DNA from: Clostridia bacterium
Lineage (GTDB): Bacteria > Bacillota > Clostridia > Oscillospirales > Acutalibacteraceae
Assembly: GCA_900767015.1 (NCBI GenBank)
Contig: CAAFXQ010000254.1
Span: forward strand, 1-8,231
Reading direction: 5' to 3'
Length of the DNA stretch: 8,231 bases
A program made the translations under genes and the position numbers. The notes beneath the pieces were generated by a model, which was given only the letters and a program-made list of their open reading frames with translations, was not told where the DNA came from and made no database searches. Positions 1 through 6,314 of this stretch are shown piece by piece; position 1 is the stretch's first letter; every line of letters begins with the position of its first letter.

Positions 1-1
1 G

Positions 2-706
2 GGCAGGATCGTTCTTGACCATGGTATCACCAAGGGCGACTTGTTTGAAAATGCACTTAAGGATATCCGGCGTGCGCTTGACGAAAATCCGTCGGAGATT
101 CTTTTTCTTGATATCCGGGAGTATTATCCGCAAAACTTCGGCCCGGTCACACTGCGGTACAGTGCGGACCCGAAGCAGGTTGATGCCCTGCTCGAAAAAT
201 ATCTTGAGCCGGAAAAATACGCTTATTATGACTTCGAAAAAATCAGCGATGTGACAATCGGTGACATCCGTAAGGCCGGTAAGCGATATATCCTGATCAA
301 TGAAAACGAGGATTACCGGTACAGTCGAAGCTGTGATCAGATTTTCCCCTGGGATAAAACGCTCAACGGTATGAAAGCGGAAAACTATGCCAAGGTTGCG
401 CTCCAATTTTTCGATAAGGAGCAGACGGACGGCCTTTATTGGTTCCAGACACAGCAGACGCCGAATCCCGGCACCGAGGTCGGACTGACAACGCCGAGAA
501 AGCTTGATTTTGATATGAGAAAACATTTTCCGGGACTGATGAAGCGGATCGAAGAAAATGCGTTTTATCTTGAAAGCGCCAATATTATTGCCGGTGACTT
601 TATGACGCTTGACCTGATGAAAAGCAAATCAATTCTCCGGCTGAATCTTGCAAAAGGCAACGTGATTCCGGAAAAAGAAAAGGAGTACAGGGAGCTTCTT
701 GCATAA
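2..706 (+). CDS. PI-PLC X-like phosphodiesterase, 5' end missing
   Basis: The frame is open from the window edge, so this is the C-terminal 234 residues of a longer protein. The first visible residues, IVLDHG, followed by a helix and NPSEILFLDIREYY, match the second half of the bacterial phosphatidylinositol-specific phospholipase C X domain (in the Bacillus enzyme: a general-acid/base His in HHG, then KDNPSETIIMSL). The His at bases 20-22 is thus a likely catalytic residue. Later pieces also fit the TIM-barrel order: KISDVTIGDIRKAGKRYILIN (about residues 85-105), a W near FPWDKT, and NIIAGDFMT near the end, where the family carries its last strand. The first catalytic His/Asp/Arg lie upstream and cannot be checked. 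Family substrates are phosphoinositides or GPI-like lipids, but this member could act on another phosphodiester. A TTG at base 41 is an internal codon, not the start. It lies 84 bp before the next gene. Confidence 0.72.
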   Translation, partial: GRIVLDHGITKGDLFENALKDIRRALDENPSEILFLDIREYYPQNFGPVTLRYSADPKQVDALLEKYLEPEKYAYYDFEKISDVTIGDIRKAGKRYILINENEDYRYSRSCDQIFPWDKTLNGMKAENYAKVALQFFDKEQTDGLYWFQTQQTPNPGTEVGLTTPRKLDFDMRKHFPGLMKRIEENAFYLESANIIAGDFMTLDLMKSKSILRLNLAKGNVIPEKEKEYRELLA

Positions 707-790
707 GCAGGCGTATCGGGTTCGATTCTCACCCTAAGCATTCCTGCACGTTGACTGTTTACTATTTGAAAGAATGAGGATAAAATCAAA

Positions 791-1489
791 ATGAACGTTA
801 CGGTAATCGGAAAATACGGCCCCTACGGAAAGGCAGGGGTCGGTGCGGCAAGCTGCTATCTTGTGGAAAACAACGGCGAATATCTGGTGATGGATATGGG
901 CGCCGGAACGCTTTCAAGGCTGATGGCGGCGGTCGATATGAAAAAGGTCAATTATATTTATTTTTCACATCTTCATTACGACCATACGAGCGATTTTCTC
1001 GTGTTCCGGTATCTGCTTGAGGATCTCGACCATAAGGTCACGGTGTTTGTAAGATACGAGGACAGCGAGTGGTACCGCTTGCTGTTTACCCATCCGCTGA
1101 TTGAGGTCGTGAATATCGACACCGACAGCGTTGTCGAGGTCTGCGGTCTGACGCTGACTTTTTGCGACGTGAACCACCCCGTGCCCTGCTTTGGCGTTAC
1201 CATTCGTCAGAAGAACGGAAAGACACTTTGCTATTCGGGGGACACGCTCGACTGTGAAAACGTGGAAAAACTGCTTTGTGACGGTGATTATGTTCTGCTT
1301 GACTGCGCAAGACAGCCGGACTTTAAAGGCCCGCACATGACGATCGATCAGGCAAAGGCTTTTGCCGCCCGTCACCCGGACACGGTTATCATGGCGACCC
1401 ATCAGTCAACCGGATATGACCCGGAAAAGGACTTTGAGGGAACCGCCAACCTGATTTCCGTTCAGGAGGGCAAAACATATAGTATTTAA
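791..1489 (+). CDS. MBL-fold (RNase Z/ELAC-like) metallohydrolase
   Basis: A 232-residue metallo-beta-lactamase-fold hydrolase with the complete metal-binding set: HLHYDH at residues 60-65 (HxHxDH), H129 in DVNHP, D151 in YSGDT, and H204 in MATH. An extra GPHMT at 180-184 resembles the HxT segment of RNase Z and related phosphodiesterases. The protein is shorter than typical RNase Z (about 300 residues) and shows no flexible exosite arm, so I call it RNase Z-like rather than tRNA 3' processing enzyme. Two zinc ions are expected in the cytosol; the substrate is unknown. The ATG is preceded by gagg at about 11 nt. It is 84 bp after the PLC-like gene and 18 bp before the kinase, in one probable operon. 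A general phosphodiesterase next to a PLC-like enzyme and a kinase could point to a small salvage route, but that is inference. Confidence 0.85.
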   Translation: MNVTVIGKYGPYGKAGVGAASCYLVENNGEYLVMDMGAGTLSRLMAAVDMKKVNYIYFSHLHYDHTSDFLVFRYLLEDLDHKVTVFVRYEDSEWYRLLFTHPLIEVVNIDTDSVVEVCGLTLTFCDVNHPVPCFGVTIRQKNGKTLCYSGDTLDCENVEKLLCDGDYVLLDCARQPDFKGPHMTIDQAKAFAARHPDTVIMATHQSTGYDPEKDFEGTANLISVQEGKTYSI

Positions 1490-1507
1490 ACACGGAGGAA
1501 GATAATA

Positions 1508-2413
1508 ATGAAACACTACGAATCGGTGATTATCGGACATATCAGCGAGGACAACAACATTGACCACGAAGACCATGCCATGACCATCTGCGGCGGTGCG
1601 GTGCTGTTTTCGTCCGCTTCGGCGGCGGCGCTCGGCCATAAGGTGGCGGCGGTGACAAGGCTTGCCGAAAAGGATTATGACCGTCTTTCACAGTTTACGC
1701 TTGACCCGGAGGATATCTATGTAATCAAGTCCGAAAACTCGACGACGATGAGAAACAAGTACTTCACCCCTGACAAGGAAAGACGGCTTTCGGCCTGTCT
1801 TTCGGTCGGCGATCCGTTTTTGTGCGACGATATTGATAAGCTCGGCATAACAGGCGACATCTATCATTTTGCCGGCCTTGTTTACGGCGACTTCCCGAAT
1901 GAGCTGATTAAAAAATGTGCAAAACTCGGTAAGGTTGCCGTTGATGTTCAGACCTGTCTGCGTCACGTCGACCGCAAGGACGGTTCGATGTACTTTGAAG
2001 ATTGGGCGGACAAAAAGGAAATGCTTCCCTATATCGATTTCCTTAAGACCGACGCCGCCGAAGCGGAAATCATGACGGGTCTTACCGATCGGCTTGAAGC
2101 GGCGAAAATGCTTCACTTATGGGGAGCCAAAGAGATCCTGATTACCCACAATACCGAGGTGCTGGCGTACGACGGAAAGAACGCCTTTACCTGCCCGATC
2201 AGAGCAAGGAATCTAAGCGGAAGAACGGGACGGGGGGATACGACCTTTGCCGCCTATATTACCGAACGGCTTCAAAAAAGCGTGCTGGAGTCCCTTTTGA
2301 ATGCAACCGCCATTGTTTCGCTGAAAATGGAAACACCGGGCGTGTTCAAGGGCACGAGAGAAGATGTTGAAGCTTACAAAAAAGCGTTTTACGCCGATTA
2401 TCTGAAAGGGTAA
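1508..2413 (+). CDS. PfkB-family carbohydrate/nucleoside kinase
   Basis: A 301-residue ribokinase-superfamily kinase, a normal length for the family. The N-terminal GGA (29-31) and the following helix are the substrate-binding face. KTDAAEAEIMTG (180-191) corresponds to the N-x-x-E region near Mg-ATP. TGRGDTTFAAY (240-250) is the C-terminal PfkB signature, with D244 the predicted catalytic base and GRGD forming the anion hole. The usual GAGD is GRGD here and the preceding Asp of D-T-x-G is a Gly, so it is a divergent subgroup. It should phosphorylate a sugar, inositol-like polyol or nucleoside with ATP in the cytosol; the substrate cannot be read from sequence. The ATG has a strong cggagga site 9 nt upstream. 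It is the last gene before a strong terminator. Confidence 0.88.
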   Translation: MKHYESVIIGHISEDNNIDHEDHAMTICGGAVLFSSASAAALGHKVAAVTRLAEKDYDRLSQFTLDPEDIYVIKSENSTTMRNKYFTPDKERRLSACLSVGDPFLCDDIDKLGITGDIYHFAGLVYGDFPNELIKKCAKLGKVAVDVQTCLRHVDRKDGSMYFEDWADKKEMLPYIDFLKTDAAEAEIMTGLTDRLEAAKMLHLWGAKEILITHNTEVLAYDGKNAFTCPIRARNLSGRTGRGDTTFAAYITERLQKSVLESLLNATAIVSLKMETPGVFKGTREDVEAYKKAFYADYLKG

Positions 2414-2423
2414 AAGAGAAAAC

Positions 2424-2459
2424 AATGCGGTATCTTTTTGCGGATACCGCATTTTATTT
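2424..2459 (+). terminator. Intrinsic terminator of the PLC-MBL-PfkB operon
   Basis: A perfect 11-bp stem (2424-2434 with 2443-2453, aatgcggtatc / gataccgcatt) has an 8-nt loop and runs into ttttattt. It begins 11 nt after the PfkB stop codon. Confidence 0.93.
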
Positions 2460-2478
2460 GCCGTGCTCGGCTGCTGAT

Positions 2479-2507
2479 TTGACTTAAAATCGAAAATATG
2501 ATAAAAT
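2479..2507 (+). promoter_or_regulatory. SigA-type promoter upstream of the palindrome and LCP-like gene
   Basis: TTGACT (2479-2484) and TAAAAT (2502-2507) are separated by exactly 17 nt, each box one base from consensus. Initiation would fall near 2513-2516, the first base of the palindrome at 2515. The only plus-strand gene downstream is the LCP-like gene at 2714, so its leader would be about 200 nt and consist almost wholly of the palindrome. Confidence 0.72.
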
Positions 2508-2514
2508 CAATCAT

Positions 2515-2678
2515 AGGCAACCTCCAAAAACATCCCGACATTCGTCATAATGCACAACTAATGCCGTCTTTGTCGTTAAAAATCCTTGAAATACACAGAG
2601 TATGTCTGCGGATTTTTGCCTAAAATCCGACATCATTTGTGCACTATGCCGAACGCCTGGAGTTTTTAGAGGTCGCCT
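2515..2678. repeat. 164-bp imperfect palindrome (MITE-like or structured RNA element)
   Basis: The outer arms 2515-2558 and 2636-2678 pair at 35 of 43 positions with one bulge. Middle segments 2559-2566 and 2628-2635 continue the pairing. An inner perfect 8-bp stem aaaaatcc/ggattttt (2578-2585, 2610-2617) and an apical atac/gtat stem (2591-2594, 2600-2603) share the same centre near 2597. The whole element is therefore one palindrome with internal loops. Of the mismatches, seven are A.C on the plus strand (G.U on the minus strand), while at most two are G.T on the plus strand, both beside internal loops. No transposase or clear target-site duplication is visible. It could be a miniature inverted-repeat element or a structured RNA leader. 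Confidence 0.85.
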
Positions 2679-2713
2679 GTATTTTGAATCAACCAAACAA
2701 AGCCGGTGAGAAA

Positions 2714-3664
2714 ATGAAGCCACTGCCTCTTGATAAAATCAATAAAATTTTCGGAACAAAACACAAGAAAGCCGACCCGAAAGCCGAAAGAAAAAAACAG
2801 ATGAGAACAAAGAAAATCGACATCAGATTCGTTATCGCCGCTTTCTGTGTCGTTCTGGTCGTGCTTGTTGCGGTGTCGGCCGTGACGGTTATATCGGAAA
2901 GAAATGACGGTCTTTCTGCCGAGCCCTCCGAAAAGTCCGCAGCTGTTTTGGCAGGTGCTTCTGATTCTATGTCCGGGGCGATGGTCAGCGAAGAGGAGCT
3001 TGCGCTTGATGCGAATATTCTGCTTGCGTTTACAGAAGACGGAAACAGCGGGCTTGAACTGCTCAGCGTTGTCAGCATCGATTCTCAAAATGAAAAAATC
3101 AAAATTTCCTACATCCCCGTAAGCACATTACAGCAGGTGAATAATTTTTCGGGAACGATGAAAGAGCACATCGAAAACGGCGGCATACAGGAGCTTCTGT
3201 TGGCGGTCGAAGAATATGCCGGGCTTGAAATTGACCGGTTTGCTTGTCTTGATGAAGCGGATTTTGCCGATCTGATGAAAGAAATCGGTGAGTTTGAAAT
3301 CAACATTGCCGATGAAATCAATCATGAATATAACGGAATCAACTTTATCATTGATGAGGGCGAAAATTCTTTCGCGCCGGATGCCATGCTGCGGTATGTG
3401 GTGTATCTGTGCCAGACTCTTTCCTCCGATACAAAACCGATTACCGATATCATAGCGGAAATCACCGAAAGACTGATTGCGGACGAAAGCGGAAACAAAA
3501 TCACCTCGCAAAGCTATGAAGCGGTGATCAATTATGTCGATACGGATATTTCGGCGATGGATATCGTAAACTATGCACAGGCGATTACAAAGCTGTTTGA
3601 CGGCGGTGTGTTCCGCAAGGTCGAAGTTGAGCCTGATATCGGGAAGCTGAAAGCGGAATCATGA
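2714..3664 (+). CDS. Membrane-anchored LytR-CpsA-Psr (LCP)-like protein, degenerate active site
   Basis: A 316-residue protein with a basic cytosolic N-terminus (residues 1-37), one membrane segment (about 38-60, FVIAAFCVVLVVLVAV) and an outside domain. Residues 98-235 follow the LCP fold: DANILLAF, LLSVVSID, KIKISYIPVSTL, a kln-like helix with ENGGIQELLLAVEEYAGLEIDR, then MKEIGEFEINI and ALRYVVY-like ending (AMLRYVVY). LCP proteins normally transfer glycopolymers to peptidoglycan using an Arg in SIPRDT and another in YARxR; here the first is IPVST and the second RYVVY, so transferase activity is doubtful and a regulatory or scaffold role is possible. ATG 2714 is chosen because ggtgag lies just before it. 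The frame is open back to GTG 2639 and a TTG at 2684 has agaggt 10 nt upstream, both inside or at the edge of the palindrome, so the start is not settled. Confidence 0.7.
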   Translation: MKPLPLDKINKIFGTKHKKADPKAERKKQMRTKKIDIRFVIAAFCVVLVVLVAVSAVTVISERNDGLSAEPSEKSAAVLAGASDSMSGAMVSEEELALDANILLAFTEDGNSGLELLSVVSIDSQNEKIKISYIPVSTLQQVNNFSGTMKEHIENGGIQELLLAVEEYAGLEIDRFACLDEADFADLMKEIGEFEINIADEINHEYNGINFIIDEGENSFAPDAMLRYVVYLCQTLSSDTKPITDIIAEITERLIADESGNKITSQSYEAVINYVDTDISAMDIVNYAQAITKLFDGGVFRKVEVEPDIGKLKAES

Positions 3665-3716
3665 TTTCACTTGAAAATGCTGACAAAAAACGGATAAAAA
3701 AATAATAAAAAAGGTA

Positions 3717-3745
3717 TTGACAATTTTTAAAGCTTATACTATAAT
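3717..3745 (+). promoter_or_regulatory. Perfect consensus SigA promoter of the tRNA pair
   Basis: TTGACA (3717-3722), a 17-nt spacer and TATAAT (3740-3745) match consensus at every position. Initiation is expected near 3752, about 18 nt before tRNA-Met. There is no terminator between the LCP-like gene and this promoter, only A-rich sequence. Confidence 0.95.
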
Positions 3746-3769
3746 AGACAAGCGTCAGACGCAAGATGT

Positions 3770-3846
3770 GGCGGTATAGCTCAGTTGGCTAGAGCATTCG
3801 GTTCATACCCGGAGTGTCGTAGGTTCGAATCCCACTGCCGCTACCA
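3770..3846 (+). tRNA. tRNA-Met (CAT), elongator type
   Basis: A full cloverleaf with encoded CCA: acceptor ggcggta/tgccgct (two G.U pairs), D stem gctc/gagc, anticodon stem ttcgg/ccgga with loop ttcatac giving CAT, T loop ttcgaat. The anticodon stem lacks the three G-C pairs of initiator tRNA, and the acceptor and D arm resemble Firmicutes elongator tRNA-Met rather than lysidine tRNA-Ile. The T stem gtagg/cccac has one A.C mismatch at its middle pair (51-63). Confidence 0.95.
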
Positions 3847-3920
3847 TTTTAAAAATAAAGAGCTCCGGCGGACGGTATAACAAAGCCGCCCATTCCGTCT
3901 CTTTCATATATATTTTATTC

Positions 3921-3995
3921 GGCCCGGTGGTCAAGCGGTTAAGACACCGCCCTTTCACGGCGGTAACACGAGTTCGATTCTCGTCCGGGTCACCA
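3921..3995 (+). tRNA. tRNA-Glu (TTC)
   Basis: A 75-nt cloverleaf with encoded CCA: acceptor ggcccgg/ccgggtc, anticodon stem ccgcc/ggcgg with loop ctttcac giving TTC, T arm acgag-ttcgatt-ctcgt. It lies 74 nt after tRNA-Met with no promoter between them, so both are probably on one transcript. Confidence 0.97.
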
Positions 3996-4029
3996 AAAAT
4001 CCCGTTCACATATTATGGACGGGATTTTT
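3995..4029 (+). terminator. Terminator of the tRNA transcript
   Basis: A perfect 11-bp stem aaaaatcccgt/acgggattttt (3995-4005, 4019-4029) can be lengthened by three inner pairs, and its 3' arm ends in five T. It overlaps the final A of the tRNA-Glu CCA. Confidence 0.85.
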
Positions 4030-4096
4030 ACTTATTACCTCTTCACTCTTCACTTTTTCCTCTTCCTTACTTCGGACGGGATTTTTGGGAAGTAAG
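4017..4096 (+). repeat. Duplicated terminator arm with pyrimidine/purine tract
   Basis: The 13-mer ggacgggattttt occurs at 4017-4029 and again at 4074-4086. Between the copies is a pyrimidine-rich tract with ctcttca twice in tandem (about 4039-4052). After the second copy comes a purine-rich run (4087-4120). An 8-bp stem cttacttc/gaagtaag (4066-4073, 4089-4096) has the second 13-mer in its loop. The origin, whether slippage or a small insertion, is not clear. Confidence 0.7.
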
Positions 4097-4232
4097 AGGT
4101 AAGAGGGAATAGGGAAGAAGTGCGGGCGCAGGGAACAACCTGCTATCGGTCGGTTCTTTGTCGCAGAGAAAACTTTGATCTTATGCGGATATTCATGATC
4201 GGAAAAGCAAACAAAAACGGATTTACACAATT
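4097..4232. other. Intergenic stretch between converging transcripts
   Basis: No coding frame with a plausible start, no RNA fold and no promoter is evident here. It starts with the end of a purine-rich run and continues as ordinary mixed sequence up to the T tail of the minus-strand terminator. Confidence 0.5.
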
Positions 4233-4268
4233 TTATAAAAAATCTGCACAGTGCCCGGCACTGTGCAG
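4233..4268 (-). terminator. Intrinsic terminator of the Thr-rich membrane protein gene
   Basis: An 11-bp perfect stem (4244-4254 with 4258-4268, core ctgcacagtg/cactgtgcag) with a 3-nt loop is followed on the minus strand by attttttataaaa. It lies about 20 nt past the stop codon. Confidence 0.93.
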
Positions 4269-4288
4269 AACCTTTTTAAAAACAAATC

Positions 4289-5245
4289 TTAATAGCTGAA
4301 TTCCCATGTTTCGTCGTCGGAGCCTTCAATGGTGGCGTCTCCGCTCAGAACGGTGATCTTTGCGGCACCCTCGCCGGTCATGGGCATAAGGTAATGAATC
4401 TTGACAAGCTTTCCGTCCTTATTGACGGTTGCCGTGATGACCGTGTTCGGATAATGCATGCTTGCGTTCGTAATGGTTACGCCCGGAAGATCAAGAGAAG
4501 TAAGGTCGAGATACCCGTATGCGTTTGAATGATACTGCGGAATGGGGGTATCATATGCGGTGTCTTCGGGATTGAGCTCAATCGTATAGACTGTGTTTTC
4601 TCCCTCTTTCGCCGCCGTTGCATTCTTTACGCCGGCATCGGGAAGACTGAAGCTTTTGGCTTTCGGGGGAATCACATCGTTCGGGGTTACCGTTGCGCCG
4701 TCGTCAGCTTCTTTGCCTTCGGCGTCGATACCGACAGCCTGCCCGCCGGTGAACTGATAGGTTATAGTCTCTTCTCCGGCAAACCGATTGATGATATTGT
4801 TGATCATGGAGACCGCACGCTCAACGCTGCAATCGGTAACTTTGATGGTGACAATTTCCTTTTTGACTGCCGTCATATTTTGTTCCGCTTTTACGGCATT
4901 CAAAGCGGCGGCGACTTTTTCAACGACCTGCGTCTTGGAAAGTATCGCAGGATCCGTATCGGCTGCCTTGGTCGTTTCGTCGGAAGCTTCCTTGGTTGTG
5001 CTGTTGCCGGCGGTGTTGTCCTGTGCCGTTGTCTGTTCGGAAACGGTCGTCTGCGCCGCCGATGTTGCGAGCTGAGCCGCTGTTGTCGGAGCCGCTGTGG
5101 TTGTCGGCGTGTTGATAACGGGAATCGCCGCAGTTGTTTCACTGTTTATCTTTTTCTTTTCACGGTATCCGCCGATTTCGAATCCCATCAGGAAAAACCA
5201 GACGGCAAGAACAACGGCAATAACAGCCTTAACTTCCTTTTTCAT
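4289..5245 (-). CDS. Membrane-anchored protein with Thr-rich stalk, unknown function
   Basis: A 318-residue protein I do not recognise. Residues 7-27 form a hydrophobic anchor (or uncleaved signal) after KKEVK. Residues 37-97 are a low-complexity stalk rich in Thr, Ala and Ser (TTTAAPTTAAQ, TTVSEQTTAQ), typical of a spacer crossing the cell wall. Residues 98-180 are mixed alpha/beta (SKTQVVEKVAAALNAVKAEQN helix, then EIVTIKVTD). Residues 190-318 are a beta-rich globular domain with YHSNAYGYLDLTSLDLPG and MHYPNTVITATVNKDGKLVKIHYLMPMTG, which has the look of a repeated-strand domain read out as Tyr/His-rich strands. There are no recognisable catalytic motifs. The ATG has ggagc 12 nt upstream. 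It has its own promoter and terminator, so it is probably a single-gene unit behind the sigma operon. Confidence 0.82.
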   Translation of the reverse strand: MKKEVKAVIAVVLAVWFFLMGFEIGGYREKKKINSETTAAIPVINTPTTTAAPTTAAQLATSAAQTTVSEQTTAQDNTAGNSTTKEASDETTKAADTDPAILSKTQVVEKVAAALNAVKAEQNMTAVKKEIVTIKVTDCSVERAVSMINNIINRFAGEETITYQFTGGQAVGIDAEGKEADDGATVTPNDVIPPKAKSFSLPDAGVKNATAAKEGENTVYTIELNPEDTAYDTPIPQYHSNAYGYLDLTSLDLPGVTITNASMHYPNTVITATVNKDGKLVKIHYLMPMTGEGAAKITVLSGDATIEGSDDETWEFSY

Positions 5246-5357
5246 GCTTTATAATCGCTCCTTGATTGCAAAAACAACGTTCGTGCAAAATGATTTCAAC
5301 CGAAAGACGTCTTACGCTGATTTCAAAGCCTACTGCAACAGTCTTTCATACGGTTAT

Positions 5358-5391
5358 ATTATAACATACATAATTTTACTGTTTTTGTCAA
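5358..5391 (-). promoter_or_regulatory. Probable SigA promoter of the Thr-rich protein gene
   Basis: On the minus strand TTGACA lies at 5391-5386. TATGTT (5368-5363) is 17 nt downstream, and an exact TATAAT (5363-5358) overlaps it but would need a 22-nt spacer. One of the two should act as the -10 box. The start is 113 nt further on, leaving a leader of about 100 nt with no riboswitch I can recognise. Confidence 0.6.
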
Positions 5392-5478
5392 TAAGAATCG
5401 GTTAAATTTCATAAATTTTTGACATTGTTCCGGCACACTTTTCCTTTTGTGCGTTCGCCGTTTTCTCTTTACGGCCGG

Positions 5479-6111
5479 TTACGCCGCACTTGTTTTCCGG
5501 GCTTCGGAAAAAGCAAAAGAAGAATCAAACAGGCTGAAAACACCGTCCAAAAAATCCTTTGCGACATTTTCCTGACCGAAGGTGACGGCAATGTAACCGC
5601 CGGCGTTGGTGTTTTCGCTTTCGTCAATGAAATAATCCTCGGGAATATAAAGGTAATAGCGTGCGTCTTTTTCAACCGGCTGACCGTCAAGCCGGATCAG
5701 GATATTCGTTTTCTCGCTGTCTACGACGATTCCTAATCCGGAAAGTCCGCTGAAAAGCGATGTGATTTTCGGGTCAAGCTCGGCTTTGCGCTTTGTTTCG
5801 CCGGAAAACCAGACTTTGACATTTTCTTTTTCGATTTCATACAGTACGGTGCGGTTGTCCTCGCTGTCAACTGAGCAAAGACTGATGTTTTCTTCGCAGT
5901 CGGCAAAGGCCGCAAAACGATTGCCGAGGCAAACGGCCGCCGCACCCTTGTCGAGCGTGTTGCAGTAAAAGGAAAAATAGGTCTTTTCTGCGCACAGCTC
6001 GGTTTTCGGTTCCTGCAGTTTCTGATAATCAGCAGAAGCGCCTATTCCGGCGGTAATGAGAATCGCCGAAGCTAAAACGGCGGTTATGGCAAAAAGAATC
6101 ACTTTTTTCAT
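5479..6111 (-). CDS. Secreted or membrane-anchored protein, last gene of the sigma operon, unknown function
   Basis: A 210-residue protein of unknown family. It begins MKK and a hydrophobic core (residues 4-24) ending GIGASA-DYQK, a credible signal peptide with cleavage near 27/28. The mature part is acidic with five Cys (40, 50, 61, 72, 79) clustered in its first 55 residues, then EIEKENVKVWFSG, a helix KITSLFSGLSGLGIVVD, the strand pair TNILIRLDGQPV and RYYLYIPEDYF, and a C-terminal amphipathic helix (AKDFLDGVFSLFDSSF). Start choice is firm: ggaggaag sits 7 nt before ATG. The gap to the miniprotein stop is 15 nt, so translation is likely coupled. No clear terminator follows. Its place behind a sigma/anti-sigma pair suggests a role in the same envelope signal, by inference only. 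Confidence 0.85.
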   Translation of the reverse strand: MKKVILFAITAVLASAILITAGIGASADYQKLQEPKTELCAEKTYFSFYCNTLDKGAAAVCLGNRFAAFADCEENISLCSVDSEDNRTVLYEIEKENVKVWFSGETKRKAELDPKITSLFSGLSGLGIVVDSEKTNILIRLDGQPVEKDARYYLYIPEDYFIDESENTNAGGYIAVTFGQENVAKDFLDGVFSLFDSSFAFSEARKTSAA

Positions 6112-6126
6112 GTTACTTCCTCCTGC

Positions 6127-6297
6127 TCACTGATTGAAAATCGAGTCCATCACCGTAGCAAATGCATCGCCTGCCTTATCATAAAGCTTTGATGTGACTT
6201 CAAATGCATATTCTTCGCCCTTTGTAAATTTCAGAAAATAATAGAGAATTTGTATCCAGCCGAAAAGAAACATGGCCGGTATTGTTGTTGCTGCCAT
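6127..6297 (-). CDS. 56-residue membrane miniprotein
   Basis: A short gene of 56 codons, ATG 6297 to TGA 6127. The product starts MAATTIPAMFLFGWIQILYY, a hydrophobic segment from about residue 5 to 22, followed by KFTKGEEYAFEV and a charged helix KLYDKAGDAFATVMDSIF. Support for it being real: agggtga sits 6 nt before the ATG, it fills the otherwise unexplained gap between two tightly packed genes, it starts 17 nt after the anti-sigma stop, and its stop is immediately followed by the SD of the next gene. I do not recognise the family. It could be a membrane modulator of the sigma/anti-sigma pair. Another frame here (6200-6436) overlaps the anti-sigma gene and lacks an SD. Confidence 0.75.
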   Translation of the reverse strand: MAATTIPAMFLFGWIQILYYFLKFTKGEEYAFEVTSKLYDKAGDAFATVMDSIFNQ

Positions 6298-6314
6298 AGT
6301 GTTCACCCTTTCGT

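Noticed and set aside
15..254. Plus-strand 79-codon frame at the left edge
   Set aside because: It is a shadow of the truncated PLC-like gene in another frame.
718..740. A tRNA T-arm-like motif (ggttcgattctc) after the PLC-like gene
   Set aside because: The flanking stem is mostly mismatched and there is no acceptor, D or anticodon arm around it. It may be chance.
4529..5254. A 241-codon plus-strand frame opposite the Thr-rich protein gene
   Set aside because: It is a shadow of the minus-strand gene: Cys/Arg-rich low-complexity product opposite the Thr/Ala stalk, no SD, overlapping the other gene's start.
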